64,000 nt of DNA from Erwinia persicina NBRC 102418 (GCF_001571305.1 NZ_BCTN01000009.1:1-64000), one strand, 5' to 3'. Counted from the first letter of the stretch, positions 36,948-49,485 are shown. The notes: generated from the letters alone by a model not told the origin. Numbers and translations are program-made.

Positions 36948-38891
36948 ATGAGCTATCAGGTACTGGCCCGCAAGTGGCGTCCACAAGCATTTACTGATGT
37001 CGTCGGTCAGCAACATGTTCTGACCGCGCTGGCTAACGGTTTGTCCCTTGGCCGCATCCATCACGCCTATCTGTTTTCCGGCACACGTGGCGTCGGGAAA
37101 ACCACCATTGCCCGGTTGCTGGCAAAGGGGTTGAACTGTGAAACTGGCATTACCGCTACCCCCTGTGGGCAGTGCGACAACTGCAGGGAAATTGAGCAGG
37201 GCCGCTTTGTTGATCTGATAGAAATCGATGCGGCTTCCCGAACCAAAGTGGAAGACACGCGCGACCTGCTGGATAACGTGCAGTACGCGCCGGCACGCGG
37301 CCGTTTCAAGGTTTACCTTATCGATGAAGTCCATATGCTCTCGCGTCACAGCTTTAATGCGCTGTTAAAAACGCTTGAAGAGCCCCCGGAGCACGTTAAA
37401 TTTCTGCTTGCCACCACCGACCCCCAAAAATTACCGGTCACCATTTTATCGCGTTGTCTGCAGTTCCATCTGAAAGCCCTTGATCAGGAACAGATTCGCG
37501 GCCAGCTGGAACATGTCTTACAGGCTGAACAGATTGGCGCGGAGAGCCGCGCGCTGCAACTGCTGGCCCGTGCCGCGGATGGCAGTATGCGTGATGCCCT
37601 GAGCCTGGCCGATCAGGCGATCGCGATGGGACAGGGGCAGGTCACGACGGCCACCGTCAACGATATGCTGGGTACGCTTGATGATGAACAGCCGCTGGCA
37701 TTGATTGAGGCACTGGTTCATGCCGATGGTAACCAGGTGATGGCGCTGCTCAGTCAGGCCGCCTCACGCGGCGTGGAGTGGGAAGCACTGCTGGTGGAAA
37801 TGTTGACGTTGCTGCACCGTGTGGCGATGATCCAACTGCTGCCTTCTGCTTTGGGCGACGATATGGCCGCTATCGAACAGCGCTTGCGTGAGCTGGCGCG
37901 GGTATTGCCGCCAGCCGATGTCCAGCTCTATTACCAGACGCTACTGGTGGGGCGGAAAGAACTGCCGCTGGCACCGGACCGCCGCATGGGCGTGGAAATG
38001 ACGCTGCTGCGCGCGCTGGCCTTTCATCCCAAAGCCGTTATCGCCGATCCGGTCGCACGTCCGACCATGACGTTGCAGGCGCCGGCAGAGGCTGCCGCGC
38101 CAGCACAGAACAGCGCACCGGTAGCGCATAGTGCATCCTCACCGCCACCGGCACAGGAATCTCCCCCTCCTCAGGGGTTATCCGGTGCCACCAGTCAGCT
38201 CCTGCAGGCGCGAACGCAACTGATGCGCCATCAGGGGGCGAGTAAGCCAAAAAAGAGTGAGCCGGCAGCGCAGGGTGCGCGGCCGGCGAGTTCGGCCCTG
38301 GAACGGCTTGCTGCAGTGACCGAACGTGGACAGCAACGCCTGCAACAGGCCGCAGCCGAAGCCGTCCCGGTAAAGGAAGAGGCGTATCGCTGGAAAGCGC
38401 AAAACCCAGCTGAAGTGAAAATTGCGCCGGTGGCTACGCCAAAAGCGCTTCGCACGGCCTTAGAGCATGAGAAAAACCCTGAGCTGATGGCCAAACTGGT
38501 GGCAGAGTCGCAGGCGCGCGATCCCTGGGCTGCGGAAATCGCGGCGCTGACGATGCCAAAACTGGTGCAGCAGCTGGCGCTAAACGCCTGGAAGGAGCAG
38601 ACCGCGAACGGTATCTGTCTCCATCTGCGCACCAGCCAGCGTCATCTCAATTCCCCTTCGGCGCAAAAAGCGTTGGGGGAGGCCTTGAATGCGGCTGCCG
38701 GGCACCCCATTGAATTAAGTGTGGTGGAGGATGATAATCCTGCTGTGCTGACACCGCTGGAATGGCGGCAAAAAATTTATGAAGAGAAACTGGCGCAAGC
38801 GCGTCAGTCGATTATCTCAGATACGCATATTCAGACGCTGCGTCGGTTTTTCGATGCCGACGTGGACGAAGAAAGTATCCGACCTGTTTAA
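36948..38891 (+). CDS. dnaX: DNA polymerase III tau subunit (and gamma by frameshift)
   Basis: The protein has 647 residues (E. coli tau 643). AAA+ clamp-loader domains: Walker A GTRGVGKT at 45-52, zinc Cys 64, 73, 76 and 79, Walker B LIDEVHML. A Pro/Ala-rich hinge (about 375-430) and tau-specific C-terminal domains that bind DnaB and the alpha subunit follow. A programmed -1 frameshift near codon 435 would yield gamma of 437 residues. The ybaB gene follows 52 bases later. Confidence 0.97.
   Translation: MSYQVLARKWRPQAFTDVVGQQHVLTALANGLSLGRIHHAYLFSGTRGVGKTTIARLLAKGLNCETGITATPCGQCDNCREIEQGRFVDLIEIDAASRTKVEDTRDLLDNVQYAPARGRFKVYLIDEVHMLSRHSFNALLKTLEEPPEHVKFLLATTDPQKLPVTILSRCLQFHLKALDQEQIRGQLEHVLQAEQIGAESRALQLLARAADGSMRDALSLADQAIAMGQGQVTTATVNDMLGTLDDEQPLALIEALVHADGNQVMALLSQAASRGVEWEALLVEMLTLLHRVAMIQLLPSALGDDMAAIEQRLRELARVLPPADVQLYYQTLLVGRKELPLAPDRRMGVEMTLLRALAFHPKAVIADPVARPTMTLQAPAEAAAPAQNSAPVAHSASSPPPAQESPPPQGLSGATSQLLQARTQLMRHQGASKPKKSEPAAQGARPASSALERLAAVTERGQQRLQQAAAEAVPVKEEAYRWKAQNPAEVKIAPVATPKALRTALEHEKNPELMAKLVAESQARDPWAAEIAALTMPKLVQQLALNAWKEQTANGICLHLRTSQRHLNSPSAQKALGEALNAAAGHPIELSVVEDDNPAVLTPLEWRQKIYEEKLAQARQSIISDTHIQTLRRFFDADVDEESIRPV
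38233..38287 (+). promoter_or_regulatory. Programmed -1 frameshift signal in dnaX
   Basis: Three parts are present: a Shine-Dalgarno-like AGGGGG (38233-38238), ten bases, the slippery A AAA AAG (38249-38255), and a hairpin starting five bases later. The hairpin pairs GCCGGC at 38261-38266 with 38282-38287 and GCGCA with TGCGC inside. After slipping, the ribosome reads one Glu codon and stops at TGA 38258-38260, giving gamma. This is the E. coli arrangement. Confidence 0.93.
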
Positions 38892-38943
38892 CCCGCCGTA
38901 TCGCAGTTACGTTGATGCGGCCTGAGCTGAAGAGAGAGAACTT

Positions 38944-39273
38944 ATGTTTGGTAAAGCCGGATTGGGCAACCTGATGAAACAGGCCCAGCAAATGCAGGAC
39001 AAAATGGCCCAGGTGCAGGAAGAGATTGCTGCGATGGAAGTAACCGGTGAATCCGGTGCCGGGCTGGTTAAAGTCACCATCAACGGTGCGCATAACTGCC
39101 GTCGCGTGGAAGTCGACCCAAGCCTGCTGGAAGATGACAAAGACATGCTGGAAGATCTGGTGGCTGCGGCTTTTAACGATGCAGCGCGCCGTGTGGCTGA
39201 AACGCAGAAAGAGAAAATGGCTGCGGTATCAAGTGGTATGCAGCTCCCACCTGGCTTCAAGATGCCATTCTGA
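38944..39273 (+). CDS. ybaB: Nucleoid-associated protein YbaB (EbfC)
   Basis: The protein has 109 residues. The N-terminal helix [18 protein letters not shown] is followed by a beta-sheet and the C-terminal PPGFKMPF tail, as in E. coli. It is a small dimeric DNA-binding protein of the YbaB/EbfC family. In E. coli recR follows in the same operon; here a terminator and a three-gene insertion come first. Confidence 0.96.
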   Translation: MFGKAGLGNLMKQAQQMQDKMAQVQEEIAAMEVTGESGAGLVKVTINGAHNCRRVEVDPSLLEDDKDMLEDLVAAAFNDAARRVAETQKEKMAAVSSGMQLPPGFKMPF

Positions 39274-39280
39274 TAGCAGA

Positions 39281-39317
39281 CCAGAGGCGATGCGTTGTGT
39301 CGCCTCTGGTAATTTTT
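39281..39317 (+). terminator. Terminator after dnaX-ybaB
   Basis: CCAGAGGCGA (39281-39290) pairs perfectly with TCGCCTCTGG (39300-39309), then TAATTTTTC. It ends the dnaX operon just before the inserted block. Confidence 0.9.
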
Positions 39318-40220
39318 CTATTCCACCATTGCCGCATAATTTTCCGCCAGAAAATCAATCAGTGCTCTTACCGCCGGTAACTGACCGCGCCGGGAGGGGA
39401 ACACCACATGAATACTCTCGGGCCTGGTATGCCATTCAGGTAGCAGGGGAACCAGACTGCCGTTTTCCAACTGTTCTTCTAACACTAACCTCGGTAACTG
39501 CACCACACCTACTCCCGCCAGCGCGGCTGTGCGCAATGAGGCCATATCGGTGGTGACAAACCGCGGCTGGTGGAACAGCGTCACCTCTTGCTGATTAGGC
39601 CCGTATAAAAACCAGCGGTACGTTTGCTGGGGCCGGCCAACGGCGAGGCTCGGCCACTGCTGCAAGTCCATGGGCAGAGTGGGCATGCCGTGCAGTCTGA
39701 CCAATGCCGGGCTCGCGACCAGGCACATAGGGCGCGTGCCCAGTTTACGCATCACCAGCTCACTATCTTCCAGCGGCAGAGGGCGTACACGGATCGCCAA
39801 ATCGACGTTTTCGTTCAGCACATCCACACGACGGTTCGTCTCTTCAAGCTGAACGCTGGTCAGCGGGTACATCATCATAAAACGCGCCAGCATCGGCCCG
39901 ATATGGGCGTGCAGCAGTGCGACAGGGCAGGTCAGCCGGATAAGCCCTCGCGGCTCGACCCGGAGTGCATCAATCGCTTCCTGGGCGGCTTCTGCTTCAA
40001 TGATCATCGCCTTACAGTGTCGGTAATAAATCTGACCGGCCTCCGTCACGGTGAAACTTCGCGTTGAGCGCTGTAACAGGCGTGTCTCCAGCCCCTCTTC
40101 CAGCAGCGCAATGCGACGGCTTAGTCGCGACTTCGGTATGCCAATCGCACGGCTTGCCGGGGAAAAACCGCCATGATCCACCACCTGTACGAAATACCAC
40201 AGGTCATTTAAATCCTGCAT
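39318..40220 (-). CDS. LysR-family transcriptional regulator
   Basis: The protein has 300 residues from the ATG at 40220 (MQDLNDLWYFVQVVDHGGFS). The N-terminal winged helix (FSPASRAIGIPKSRLSRRIALLEE) is of the CrgA/DmlR-like branch. The C-terminal effector domain contains LTCPVALLHAHIGPML. It is divergent from the pirin gene with about 108 bases between, so it probably regulates the pirin-hydrolase pair. The inducer is unknown. Confidence 0.88.
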   Translation of the reverse strand: MQDLNDLWYFVQVVDHGGFSPASRAIGIPKSRLSRRIALLEEGLETRLLQRSTRSFTVTEAGQIYYRHCKAMIIEAEAAQEAIDALRVEPRGLIRLTCPVALLHAHIGPMLARFMMMYPLTSVQLEETNRRVDVLNENVDLAIRVRPLPLEDSELVMRKLGTRPMCLVASPALVRLHGMPTLPMDLQQWPSLAVGRPQQTYRWFLYGPNQQEVTLFHQPRFVTTDMASLRTAALAGVGVVQLPRLVLEEQLENGSLVPLLPEWHTRPESIHVVFPSRRGQLPAVRALIDFLAENYAAMVE

Positions 40221-40328
40221 ACGTATTGTCCTGTTGATAGAACGCTGAGTCCAGATTGACACTCTACCGGATTGTTTGTCTTGCGCATAAGATCACTCAC
40301 ATCGAAACAGGTCGTCTGGAGAAAAATC

Positions 40329-41198
40329 ATGAAATCTATTATCGCTGTTCATTCTGCTCCTGCCTCTCATTGGGTCGGTGACGGTTTTCCGGTGCGGTCG
40401 ATGTTTTCCTACTCAACAATGGCTCGTCAGCTGAGCCCATTTTTACTGATGGATTATGCCGGACCTGCAGTGTTCAGCGCCGGGCATAAAACACCGCGTG
40501 GCGTCGGTCAACACCCACATCGCGGTTTTGAAACCGTCACCATCGTGTACGCGGGAGAAGTAGCTCACCGCGATAATACGGGCAAGGGTGGCGTTATCGG
40601 CCCCGGCGATGTGCAGTGGATGACTGCGGGCAGTGGCATTTTGCATGAAGAGTTCCACTCGCCTGCCTTTAGCGCAGCGGGTGGCACGCTGGAAATGGTG
40701 CAGTTATGGGTCAATTTACCGGCAAAAGATAAGATGACCGCGCCGCGTTATCAGCCCATTACAGACAGTGATATCCCTGTGGTGGCCTTACCTGACCATG
40801 CCGGAAAGGTACGCGTGATAGCAGGGTCAATGGCGGGAAAAAATGGCCCCGCTCAGACCTTCACACCGATGCATATCTGGGACGTGCGCCTCAATGCGCA
40901 TGCTCAAACGCACCTGGACGTACCGGAAGGTTGGAATACCGCCCTGATGGTGCTGAAAGGGACGGTACAGGTTAACGGTGAAGAGGTGGTCCGTGAGGCC
41001 CAGCTTGTGGTGATGGATGCCAAAGGTGACAGTGTGCAAATAGAAGCAAACAACGATGCGGTTGTACTGTTGCTGAGTGGCGAGCCCATTGATGAACCTG
41101 TGGTCGGTTATGGCCCGTTTGTGATGAACACGGATGAAGGCATTCGCCAGGCAATTGATGATTTTAATCAGGGTCGTTTTGGCGACGCTATTCAGTAA
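40329..41198 (+). CDS. Pirin-family cupin protein (YhaK/YhhW type)
   Basis: The protein has 289 residues from the ATG at 40329 with TGGAGA upstream. The N-terminal cupin carries the pirin metal and core motifs [34 protein letters not shown] and GILHEEFH. Bacterial pirins include quercetinases and redox-sensing proteins. The role here is unknown. A divergent LysR gene and a YcaC-like hydrolase downstream suggest aromatic or electrophile metabolism. Confidence 0.92.
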   Translation: MKSIIAVHSAPASHWVGDGFPVRSMFSYSTMARQLSPFLLMDYAGPAVFSAGHKTPRGVGQHPHRGFETVTIVYAGEVAHRDNTGKGGVIGPGDVQWMTAGSGILHEEFHSPAFSAAGGTLEMVQLWVNLPAKDKMTAPRYQPITDSDIPVVALPDHAGKVRVIAGSMAGKNGPAQTFTPMHIWDVRLNAHAQTHLDVPEGWNTALMVLKGTVQVNGEEVVREAQLVVMDAKGDSVQIEANNDAVVLLLSGEPIDEPVVGYGPFVMNTDEGIRQAIDDFNQGRFGDAIQ

Positions 41199-41254
41199 GA
41201 CAGAACGGCTATCATGCGGATAGCCGGAACGCTTTAATTAACAGGAGCACGAAG

Positions 41255-41932
41255 ATGATGCCAGCAAACTTTAATGGGCAAAAACCGATGATCGACGTTG
41301 ATGACGCCGTGATGTTATTAATCGACCACCAAAGCGGTTTGTTTCAGTTGGTGCATGATATGCCGATGCCGACATTGCGTGGACATGTGACGATGCTTGC
41401 CAAAATGGCAACGATGGCTAACATCCCGGTAATTACTACGGCTTCCGTGCCACAGGGACCAAATGGTCCGCTGATCCCGGAGATCCATCAGTATGCACCT
41501 CATGCGCAGTACGTTGCCCGTAAGGGCGAGATCAACGCATGGGATAACGCTGAGTTTGTCGCTGCGGTTAAAGCTACGGGACGAAAAACCCTGATCATTG
41601 CTGGTACGGTTACCAGCGTCTGTATGGCTTTCCCGGCCATTAGCGCGGTAGCCGAAGGTTTTAAAGTCTTCGCGGTGATCGACGCATCAGGGACCTACTC
41701 GAAGATGGCGCAGGAAATTACCCTTGCACGGGTCGTGCAGGCGGGTGTGGTTCCACTGGATACGGCCGCCGTCGCGGGCGAAATTCAGGGTAGCTGGAAC
41801 CGCGCTGATGCGATGGACTGGGCGGCACTGTGGCCTGCGGTCTTTACGGAATATGGGCTGCTGGCGGAAAGCTATCAAAAAGCCCAGGACGTGGTCAGCC
41901 ACCATGAAACGCTCGATTCTGAACGTCGCTGA
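41255..41932 (+). CDS. Isochorismatase-family hydrolase, YcaC-like
   Basis: The protein has 225 residues from the ATG at 41255 with AGGAGC upstream. It is a cysteine hydrolase fold with Asp24 ([10 protein letters not shown]), a basic residue in [13 protein letters not shown] and nucleophile Cys123 ([12 protein letters not shown]). The closest match I recognise is E. coli YcaC, an octameric hydrolase of unknown substrate. It probably shares a transcript with the pirin gene 56 bases upstream and ends at its own terminator. Confidence 0.9.
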   Translation: MMPANFNGQKPMIDVDDAVMLLIDHQSGLFQLVHDMPMPTLRGHVTMLAKMATMANIPVITTASVPQGPNGPLIPEIHQYAPHAQYVARKGEINAWDNAEFVAAVKATGRKTLIIAGTVTSVCMAFPAISAVAEGFKVFAVIDASGTYSKMAQEITLARVVQAGVVPLDTAAVAGEIQGSWNRADAMDWAALWPAVFTEYGLLAESYQKAQDVVSHHETLDSERR

Positions 41933-41939
41933 TTAATGC

Positions 41940-41970
41940 TTCCCCGGATAAGTCCGGGGAATATCTTTTT
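41940..41970 (+). terminator. Terminator of the pirin-hydrolase block
   Basis: TTCCCCGGA (41940-41948), TAAG loop, TCCGGGGAA (41953-41961), then TATCTTTTT. recR must therefore have its own promoter within the next 60 bases. Confidence 0.9.
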
Positions 41971-42032
41971 CTATGCTCGTCCGCAGGGCAGATGTTAGGC
42001 TATAGCCCCCTCTTATTTCAGAAGTCTGAGCA

Positions 42033-42638
42033 ATGCAAACCAGCCCTTTACTTACCGCCCTTATGGAATCTCTGCGCTGCCTGCCAGGCGTTGGACCAAA
42101 ATCAGCGCAGCGTATGGCCTTCCAGCTGTTGCAGCGTGACCGCAGCGGCGGGATGCGCCTGGCGCAGGCACTGACGCGCGCGATGTCGGAAATTGGGCAC
42201 TGCTCTGATTGCCGTACCTTTACCGAGCAGGACATTTGCACTATCTGCGCCAATCCGCGACGTCAAGAGAACGGGCTGATCTGTGTTGTAGAAAGTCCGG
42301 CAGATATCCATGCGGTTGAACAGACCGGGCAATTTTCTGGCCGTTACTTCGTGCTGATGGGGCATCTGTCACCGCTGGATGGCATTGGACCAAACGATAT
42401 CGGCCTTGATCGTCTGGAGCAGCGACTCGAGAAAGAGAAGATTGTCGAAGTGATCCTCGCCACTAATCCCACCGTAGAAGGTGAGGCCACCGCCAACTAT
42501 ATTGCCAGCCTGTGTGAACAGTATGGCATTGAAGCCAGCCGCATTGCCCACGGTGTGCCGGTAGGGGGCGAACTTGAAATGGTGGACGGTACCACACTGT
42601 CGCACTCGCTGGCTGGACGTCAAAAGTTTAAATTCTGA
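42033..42638 (+). CDS. recR: Recombination mediator RecR
   Basis: The protein has 201 residues, equal to E. coli RecR. The helix-hairpin-helix [15 protein letters not shown] is followed by a zinc finger with Cys57, Cys60, Cys69 and Cys72, and a Toprim domain ([14 protein letters not shown]). With RecF and RecO it loads RecA onto SSB-coated gaps. In E. coli it is co-transcribed with dnaX-ybaB; here it is separated by 2.7 kb and two terminators. Confidence 0.97.
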   Translation: MQTSPLLTALMESLRCLPGVGPKSAQRMAFQLLQRDRSGGMRLAQALTRAMSEIGHCSDCRTFTEQDICTICANPRRQENGLICVVESPADIHAVEQTGQFSGRYFVLMGHLSPLDGIGPNDIGLDRLEQRLEKEKIVEVILATNPTVEGEATANYIASLCEQYGIEASRIAHGVPVGGELEMVDGTTLSHSLAGRQKFKF

Positions 42639-42668
42639 ACAATCAGCGGCACGAGCCCTTCGTGCCGT

Positions 42669-42697
42669 CTTGAAATCTTTTTTGTTACCCCCATTTA
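42669..42697 (+). promoter_or_regulatory. Sigma-32 heat-shock promoter of htpG
   Basis: CTTGAAA (42669-42675), 13 bases, CCCCATTTA (42689-42697), an excellent sigma-32 match. The start codon follows 40 bases later. Confidence 0.87.
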
Positions 42698-42737
42698 ATA
42701 CCTCAACGTTCATCATCTGTTTTTAGTTGAGGTAGCA

Positions 42738-44612
42738 ATGACCATGAAAGGACAAGAGACACGTGGCTTCCAGTCAGAGGTAAAACAGCTTCTGCACCTG
42801 ATGATCCACTCACTCTATTCAAATAAAGAAATCTTCCTGCGTGAGCTGATCTCTAACGCCTCAGATGCTGCTGATAAGCTGCGCTTTCGTGCGTTATCCA
42901 CGCCGGACCTTTACGAAGGCGACGGCGATCTTCGCGTCCGGGTTTCCGTTGACAAGGAAAAGCGTACCCTGACCCTGAGTGATAACGGCATCGGGATGCG
43001 TCGTGACGAAGTGATAGAAAACCTGGGGACGATTGCCAAATCCGGGACGAAATCTTTCCTGGAATCACTGGGCTCCGACCAGGCGAAAGACAGCCAACTG
43101 ATTGGACAGTTCGGTGTGGGCTTCTACTCGGCGTTTATCGTCGCGGATAAAGTGTCTGTGCGCACCCGTGCTGCAGGCGCTGCGGCGTCTGAGGGGGTAT
43201 TCTGGGAGTCTGCCGGTGAAGGTGAATACACCATTGCCGATATTGAAAAAGCCGATCGTGGCACTGAAATTACCCTGCATCTGCGCGAAGGCGAAGACGA
43301 ATTCCTCGACGCCTGGCGCGTGCGCAGCATCATCAGTAAATACTCTGACCATATTGCGCTGCCGGTAGAGATCGAAACCCACAACGAAGAAGACAACACC
43401 ACCACGTGGGAAAAGATCAACAAAGCGCAGGCGCTGTGGACGCGCAACAAGTCTGACATCAGCGAAGACGAGTACAAAGAATTTTACAAGCACGTTGCCC
43501 ATGATTTTACCGATCCGCTGACGTGGAGCCATAACCGCGTAGAAGGTAAGCAGGAGTACACCAGCCTGCTGTACATCCCGGCCCAGGCCCCGTGGGATAT
43601 GTGGAATCGTGACCACAAGCATGGTCTGAAACTGTACGTACAGCGGGTGTTCATCATGGACGACGCGGAACAGTTTATGCCGAACTACCTGCGTTTCGTA
43701 AAAGGTCTGATCGATTCAAACGATCTGCCGCTGAACGTTTCGCGTGAGATCCTGCAGGACAGCCGTATTACCCAAAGCCTGCGTGGAGCGCTGACTAAGC
43801 GTTCCCTGCAGATGCTGGAAAAAGTGGCTAAGGATGACGAAGCAAAATATCAGTCATTCTGGCAGCAGTTTGGCCTGGTCCTGAAAGAAGGTCCGGCAGA
43901 AGACAGCAGCAACGCGGAAACCATTGCAAAACTGCTGCGTTTCGCCAGCACCAGCAGCGAAGGCCCGGCGCAAACCGTGTCGCTGGAAGACTATGTCAGC
44001 CGTATGGTGGAAGGTCAGGAGAAGATTTACTACATCACGGCCGACAGCTATGCCGCCGCGAAAAGCAGCCCGCACCTGGAGCTGTTCCGTAAGAAAGGTA
44101 TCGAGGTTCTGCTGCTCTCCGACCGCATCGACGAATGGATGATGAGCTACCTGACCGAATTTGACGGGAAAAGCTTCCAGTCTGTCAGCAAAGCCGATGA
44201 TGCGTTGAGCAAACTGGCGGATGAAGAAACCGAAGAGCAGAAAGAAGCGGAAAAAGCGCTGGAGCCGTTCGTAGAGCGAGTGAAAACGCTATTGGGTGAG
44301 CGCGTCAAGGAAGTGCGTCTGACGCACCGTCTGACCGATACGCCTGCAATTGTCACTACCGAAGCGAACGAAATGACCACCCAGATGGCGAAGCTGTTTG
44401 CTGCGGCGGGTCAGGACGTGCCTGAAGTCAAATACCTGTTTGAACTGAACCCGGACCATGCGCTGGTGAAACGTGCCGCTGATACCCAGGACGAAGCCCG
44501 CTTCGCCGAATGGATCGAGCTGCTGCTCGAACAGGCGCTGCTGGCAGAAAAAGGGTCGCTGGACGACCCGAATCAGTTTATTCGCCGTATGAACCAGCTG
44601 CTGCTGGGTTAA
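42738..44612 (+). CDS. htpG: Molecular chaperone HtpG (Hsp90)
   Basis: The protein has 624 residues from the ATG at 42738, which has GAGG five bases upstream; the E. coli-like start [11 protein letters not shown] is two codons in (42744). The N-terminal GHKL ATPase has motifs [19 protein letters not shown] and [13 protein letters not shown]. Middle and C-terminal dimerisation domains follow. Hsp90 remodels client proteins with DnaK. It is heat-induced through the sigma-32 promoter. Confidence 0.98.
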   Translation: MTMKGQETRGFQSEVKQLLHLMIHSLYSNKEIFLRELISNASDAADKLRFRALSTPDLYEGDGDLRVRVSVDKEKRTLTLSDNGIGMRRDEVIENLGTIAKSGTKSFLESLGSDQAKDSQLIGQFGVGFYSAFIVADKVSVRTRAAGAAASEGVFWESAGEGEYTIADIEKADRGTEITLHLREGEDEFLDAWRVRSIISKYSDHIALPVEIETHNEEDNTTTWEKINKAQALWTRNKSDISEDEYKEFYKHVAHDFTDPLTWSHNRVEGKQEYTSLLYIPAQAPWDMWNRDHKHGLKLYVQRVFIMDDAEQFMPNYLRFVKGLIDSNDLPLNVSREILQDSRITQSLRGALTKRSLQMLEKVAKDDEAKYQSFWQQFGLVLKEGPAEDSSNAETIAKLLRFASTSSEGPAQTVSLEDYVSRMVEGQEKIYYITADSYAAAKSSPHLELFRKKGIEVLLLSDRIDEWMMSYLTEFDGKSFQSVSKADDALSKLADEETEEQKEAEKALEPFVERVKTLLGERVKEVRLTHRLTDTPAIVTTEANEMTTQMAKLFAAAGQDVPEVKYLFELNPDHALVKRAADTQDEARFAEWIELLLEQALLAEKGSLDDPNQFIRRMNQLLLG

Positions 44613-44619
44613 CACCGCA

Positions 44620-44699
44620 GGGCGAACCGTCTGTTCCGGTTCGCCCGCCACGAGAGCAGCATGCCAGCACGGGGCAACCGTAAAAGGGGCCCCGTGCTG
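44620..44699. terminator. Two hairpins downstream of htpG
   Basis: First hairpin: GGGCGAACCG (44620-44629) with CGGTTCGCCC (44637-44646). Second: an 11-bp stem CAGCACGGGGC (44665-44675) with GCCCCGTGCTG (44689-44699), followed by TTATTATC. They lie between convergent htpG and the LysR gene and probably end transcription from one or both sides; neither has a strong T run. Confidence 0.6.
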
Positions 44700-44702
44700 T
44701 TA

Positions 44703-46490
<1,788 letters not shown>

Positions 46491-46504
46491 ATCTGACTGT
46501 CAGA

Positions 46505-46532
46505 GGTGGCGTAACCAGGGGGTTACGCCACC
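46505..46532 (+). other. Intercistronic hairpin before the NUDIX gene
   Basis: GGTGGCGTAACC (46505-46516), AGGG loop, GGTTACGCCACC (46521-46532), a perfect 12-bp stem without a T run. It ends one base before the GGAG ribosome site of the NUDIX gene, so it may protect the upstream message or tune translation downstream. Confidence 0.75.
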
Positions 46533-46543
46533 CGGAGCCTGAG

Positions 46544-46942
46544 ATGAAAATAATCGTTAAATGTGCAGCCATTATTATTTATCAGCGTTCGCTCTTGCTG
46601 ACCCGCAAACGCGGCACCGGAATTTTCATTTCTCCAGGCGGTAAGCCGCGGGTGGGGGAAGACCATCTGAGCTGCCTGAAGCGTGAGCTACAGGAGGAAC
46701 TGGGCGTGCAGATTAACAGCTTCCGACCGTTTGGCCTGTTTCATGGCAAGGCGGAATTCGAAGCGATGGCCATTGAAAACCACGTCTACCATGTAGAAAT
46801 CGCCGGCCAGCCGCGTGCCGGCAGCGAGATAGAAGAGATTGCGTGGGTGAACTACCGCCAGCCTCCTTGTGAAATCGCGGTCGGCTCGATCTTCCGCGAT
46901 AACGTTATGCCACTGCTTTACCAGCAAGAGTTGATCAACTAA
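46544..46942 (+). CDS. NUDIX hydrolase
   Basis: The protein has 132 residues from the ATG at 46544, with GGAG six bases upstream. The NUDIX box is complete at residues 33-55 (G-x5-E-x7-RELQEELGV). NUDIX enzymes cleave nucleoside diphosphates linked to another group. Within this operon it could remove a pyrophosphate or clean up an adenylated product. Its stop TAA shares one base with the next ATG (TAATG), a sign of translational coupling. Confidence 0.93.
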   Translation: MKIIVKCAAIIIYQRSLLLTRKRGTGIFISPGGKPRVGEDHLSCLKRELQEELGVQINSFRPFGLFHGKAEFEAMAIENHVYHVEIAGQPRAGSEIEEIAWVNYRQPPCEIAVGSIFRDNVMPLLYQQELIN

Positions 46943-47817
46943 TGGACGCATCTTCACTTTCCCCCCAGTTACAACAGGTCCACGGCGATCGGTTTTATAA
47001 GCGAGTTGCTATGCTGAAAGACGAACTCCGGGAAGAACTGACCCGCATCTACCAGCTGGAAGAGTACGATCTGTTTTTCGTCCAGTCAGTACGCGTCGGA
47101 CTGGTGATCCTGTCCCACCTCTTTCATAAGCAGGAGACCACGCTCTGTCTGGCAAAACACGCGCATTATCAGCCGATCACTGCGCTTTTCAGTCCGCCGG
47201 CTTCCCATTATACCGGGCCTGGTAGCGTGCCGATCATTACCCACGTTAATCCCTATACCGGTGAAGTCAACAGCCTGAAAGACAGCAAAGGCAAAGGGGT
47301 TGTCGATGCCTCCCACAGTTTTGCGACTAACCGCCATCGCGAACTCATTGCTGACAGTTCCATCTTTGTTGCTCCTCTGCACAAACATGCCTCGCTGACC
47401 ATCGGACTGGCGGTCATTGCCCTGCGTCCGGAGGATTTCAGTACTCTGATGCGTAGTGAACTGCGGTTGTTTGAAGAATCAACGTCATCGGCCAAACCGC
47501 TGATCGAAGCGCTGGATAACGTGCGTAGTCCGGGCTGGCAGCCTTATAACGTGGCGAAGGTCGGAGCGGTAGCGTTGAAGGATGTCGCCGGCATGGACTT
47601 TACTTCCATCAGTGCCGCAGATTTACCCTTTAGTTGTTTTCCGGTGCCGGCCCTTAGCGAGGGGTTACAGCAGCAGGTGAAAGCGGCAGAAGCCTGCTAT
47701 TTTCCGCATGCCAGCACCCTGCGCATCTCTTGCTGGGTGCGGGGCGACGGCAGTAAATCGGTGGACATGACGCAGCAGGTTGAACAGAAGCTTTGCACCC
47801 TGTGGGAGGAAAAATGA
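46942..47817 (+). CDS. Short class-V-aminotransferase-like PLP protein
   Basis: The protein has 291 residues. Two motifs suggest fold-type I PLP enzymes of the class V group: VVDASHSF with Asp122 (pyridine nitrogen) and His125, and [14 protein letters not shown] with His147-Lys148 (Schiff base). The spacing of 26 residues fits class V enzymes such as cysteine desulfurases. It is 100 residues shorter than those enzymes, and the usual glycine-rich phosphate loop is not obvious. It may belong to the DUF6024 group, recalled from memory. The gene is coupled on both sides (TAATG and ATGA). Confidence 0.7.
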   Translation: MDASSLSPQLQQVHGDRFYKRVAMLKDELREELTRIYQLEEYDLFFVQSVRVGLVILSHLFHKQETTLCLAKHAHYQPITALFSPPASHYTGPGSVPIITHVNPYTGEVNSLKDSKGKGVVDASHSFATNRHRELIADSSIFVAPLHKHASLTIGLAVIALRPEDFSTLMRSELRLFEESTSSAKPLIEALDNVRSPGWQPYNVAKVGAVALKDVAGMDFTSISAADLPFSCFPVPALSEGLQQQVKAAEACYFPHASTLRISCWVRGDGSKSVDMTQQVEQKLCTLWEEK

Positions 47818-48716
47818 AAAGTCGCTTTGCTGTGAATGGCAATATGATTGGCCTGCTGGGCGGGGTGATCCTCAGCACCGACTCCGTATTTATCCGTATG
47901 ATGGGGATCGAAAACTCGTGGCTGATCGTGATGCTGCGTGGCTTCTGTATGTGGGGCGTCTGTCTATTGATGTGGGCTGTCTGGCGACAGAGTCGCTCCA
48001 CGCTGGGTATGCCCTGGCTGACCAAAGACAACGTCCTGTCGGTGCTGTTTTTTTGCATCGCTTCCGCCTGCTTCGTTAACGCGCTGAACCGGGGCAACGT
48101 TGCCACCGTTCTGGTCATCATCTCTTCAACGCCGTTTATCTCCGCAATGATCAGCCGCCTGTTCTTTAAAGTGACTATCGACCGCGGCGTGATGCTGGCC
48201 TCGCTGGCGGGGATCGTTGGCGTGGTGATTGTGATGTCAGGGCGCGGCCTTGGCCATAGTGGTATTGCCAATGTTTATGCGCTGGGCACGGCCGTATCGA
48301 TGGCGCTGGCGTTTATCTTTACGTCCCGTGTCAGCGGCGGCACAGCGGGATTACCCTCACTGGGGGCGGTACTGGCCTCGGTGTTAATCGTACTCTGGCC
48401 CGACGCCAATATGGCAGATAGTCTGAAAGTGTTGTCCGCCGCGCAATATGGCTGGGTGATTGCGGAAGGGGCGCTGATTATGCCGCTGGCCATGGGTTTA
48501 ATCACCTTATCCACGCGTTTTGTCTCACCGGCCAATGCCGGACTGTTTTTACTGCTTGAAACGGCCCTGGCCCCCTTGTGGATGTACCTTTTTATGGACG
48601 AAGTGCCTACAATTCATGCAGTTATTGGCGGTGCGGTTATCATCATTGCGGTAATTTCTCAGTCCCTTTATGTTCGTCGTCAGGGGGCGCTGCAAGGCTA
48701 TGCGGATGCAGGTTAA
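47814..48716 (+). CDS. EamA/DMT-family exporter
   Basis: The protein has 300 residues from the ATG at 47814, which overlaps the previous stop in ATGA and has GGAGG upstream. Ten membrane helices lie in two EamA repeats ([63 protein letters not shown]). It is the last gene of the operon and the likely exporter of its product. The frame upstream to 47793 is the end of the previous gene. Confidence 0.9.
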   Translation: MKSRFAVNGNMIGLLGGVILSTDSVFIRMMGIENSWLIVMLRGFCMWGVCLLMWAVWRQSRSTLGMPWLTKDNVLSVLFFCIASACFVNALNRGNVATVLVIISSTPFISAMISRLFFKVTIDRGVMLASLAGIVGVVIVMSGRGLGHSGIANVYALGTAVSMALAFIFTSRVSGGTAGLPSLGAVLASVLIVLWPDANMADSLKVLSAAQYGWVIAEGALIMPLAMGLITLSTRFVSPANAGLFLLLETALAPLWMYLFMDEVPTIHAVIGGAVIIIAVISQSLYVRRQGALQGYADAG

Positions 48717-48785
48717 CCGCGCCCTTCCTTGTGGATAGCGGGCCAAAATGGTATGTTCTTGCGCTCAGATAAAGTGATCAATTAA

Positions 48786-49454
<669 letters not shown>

Positions 49455-49460
49455 TGCCGC

Positions 49461-49485
49461 TGAGCCAGGGTTCCCCCCTGGCTCA
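49461..49485 (+). terminator. Hairpin after adk, possible terminator
   Basis: TGAGCCAGGG (49461-49470), TTCCC loop, CCCTGGCTCA (49476-49485). No T run follows, so it may rather protect the 3' end of adk. Confidence 0.45.
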
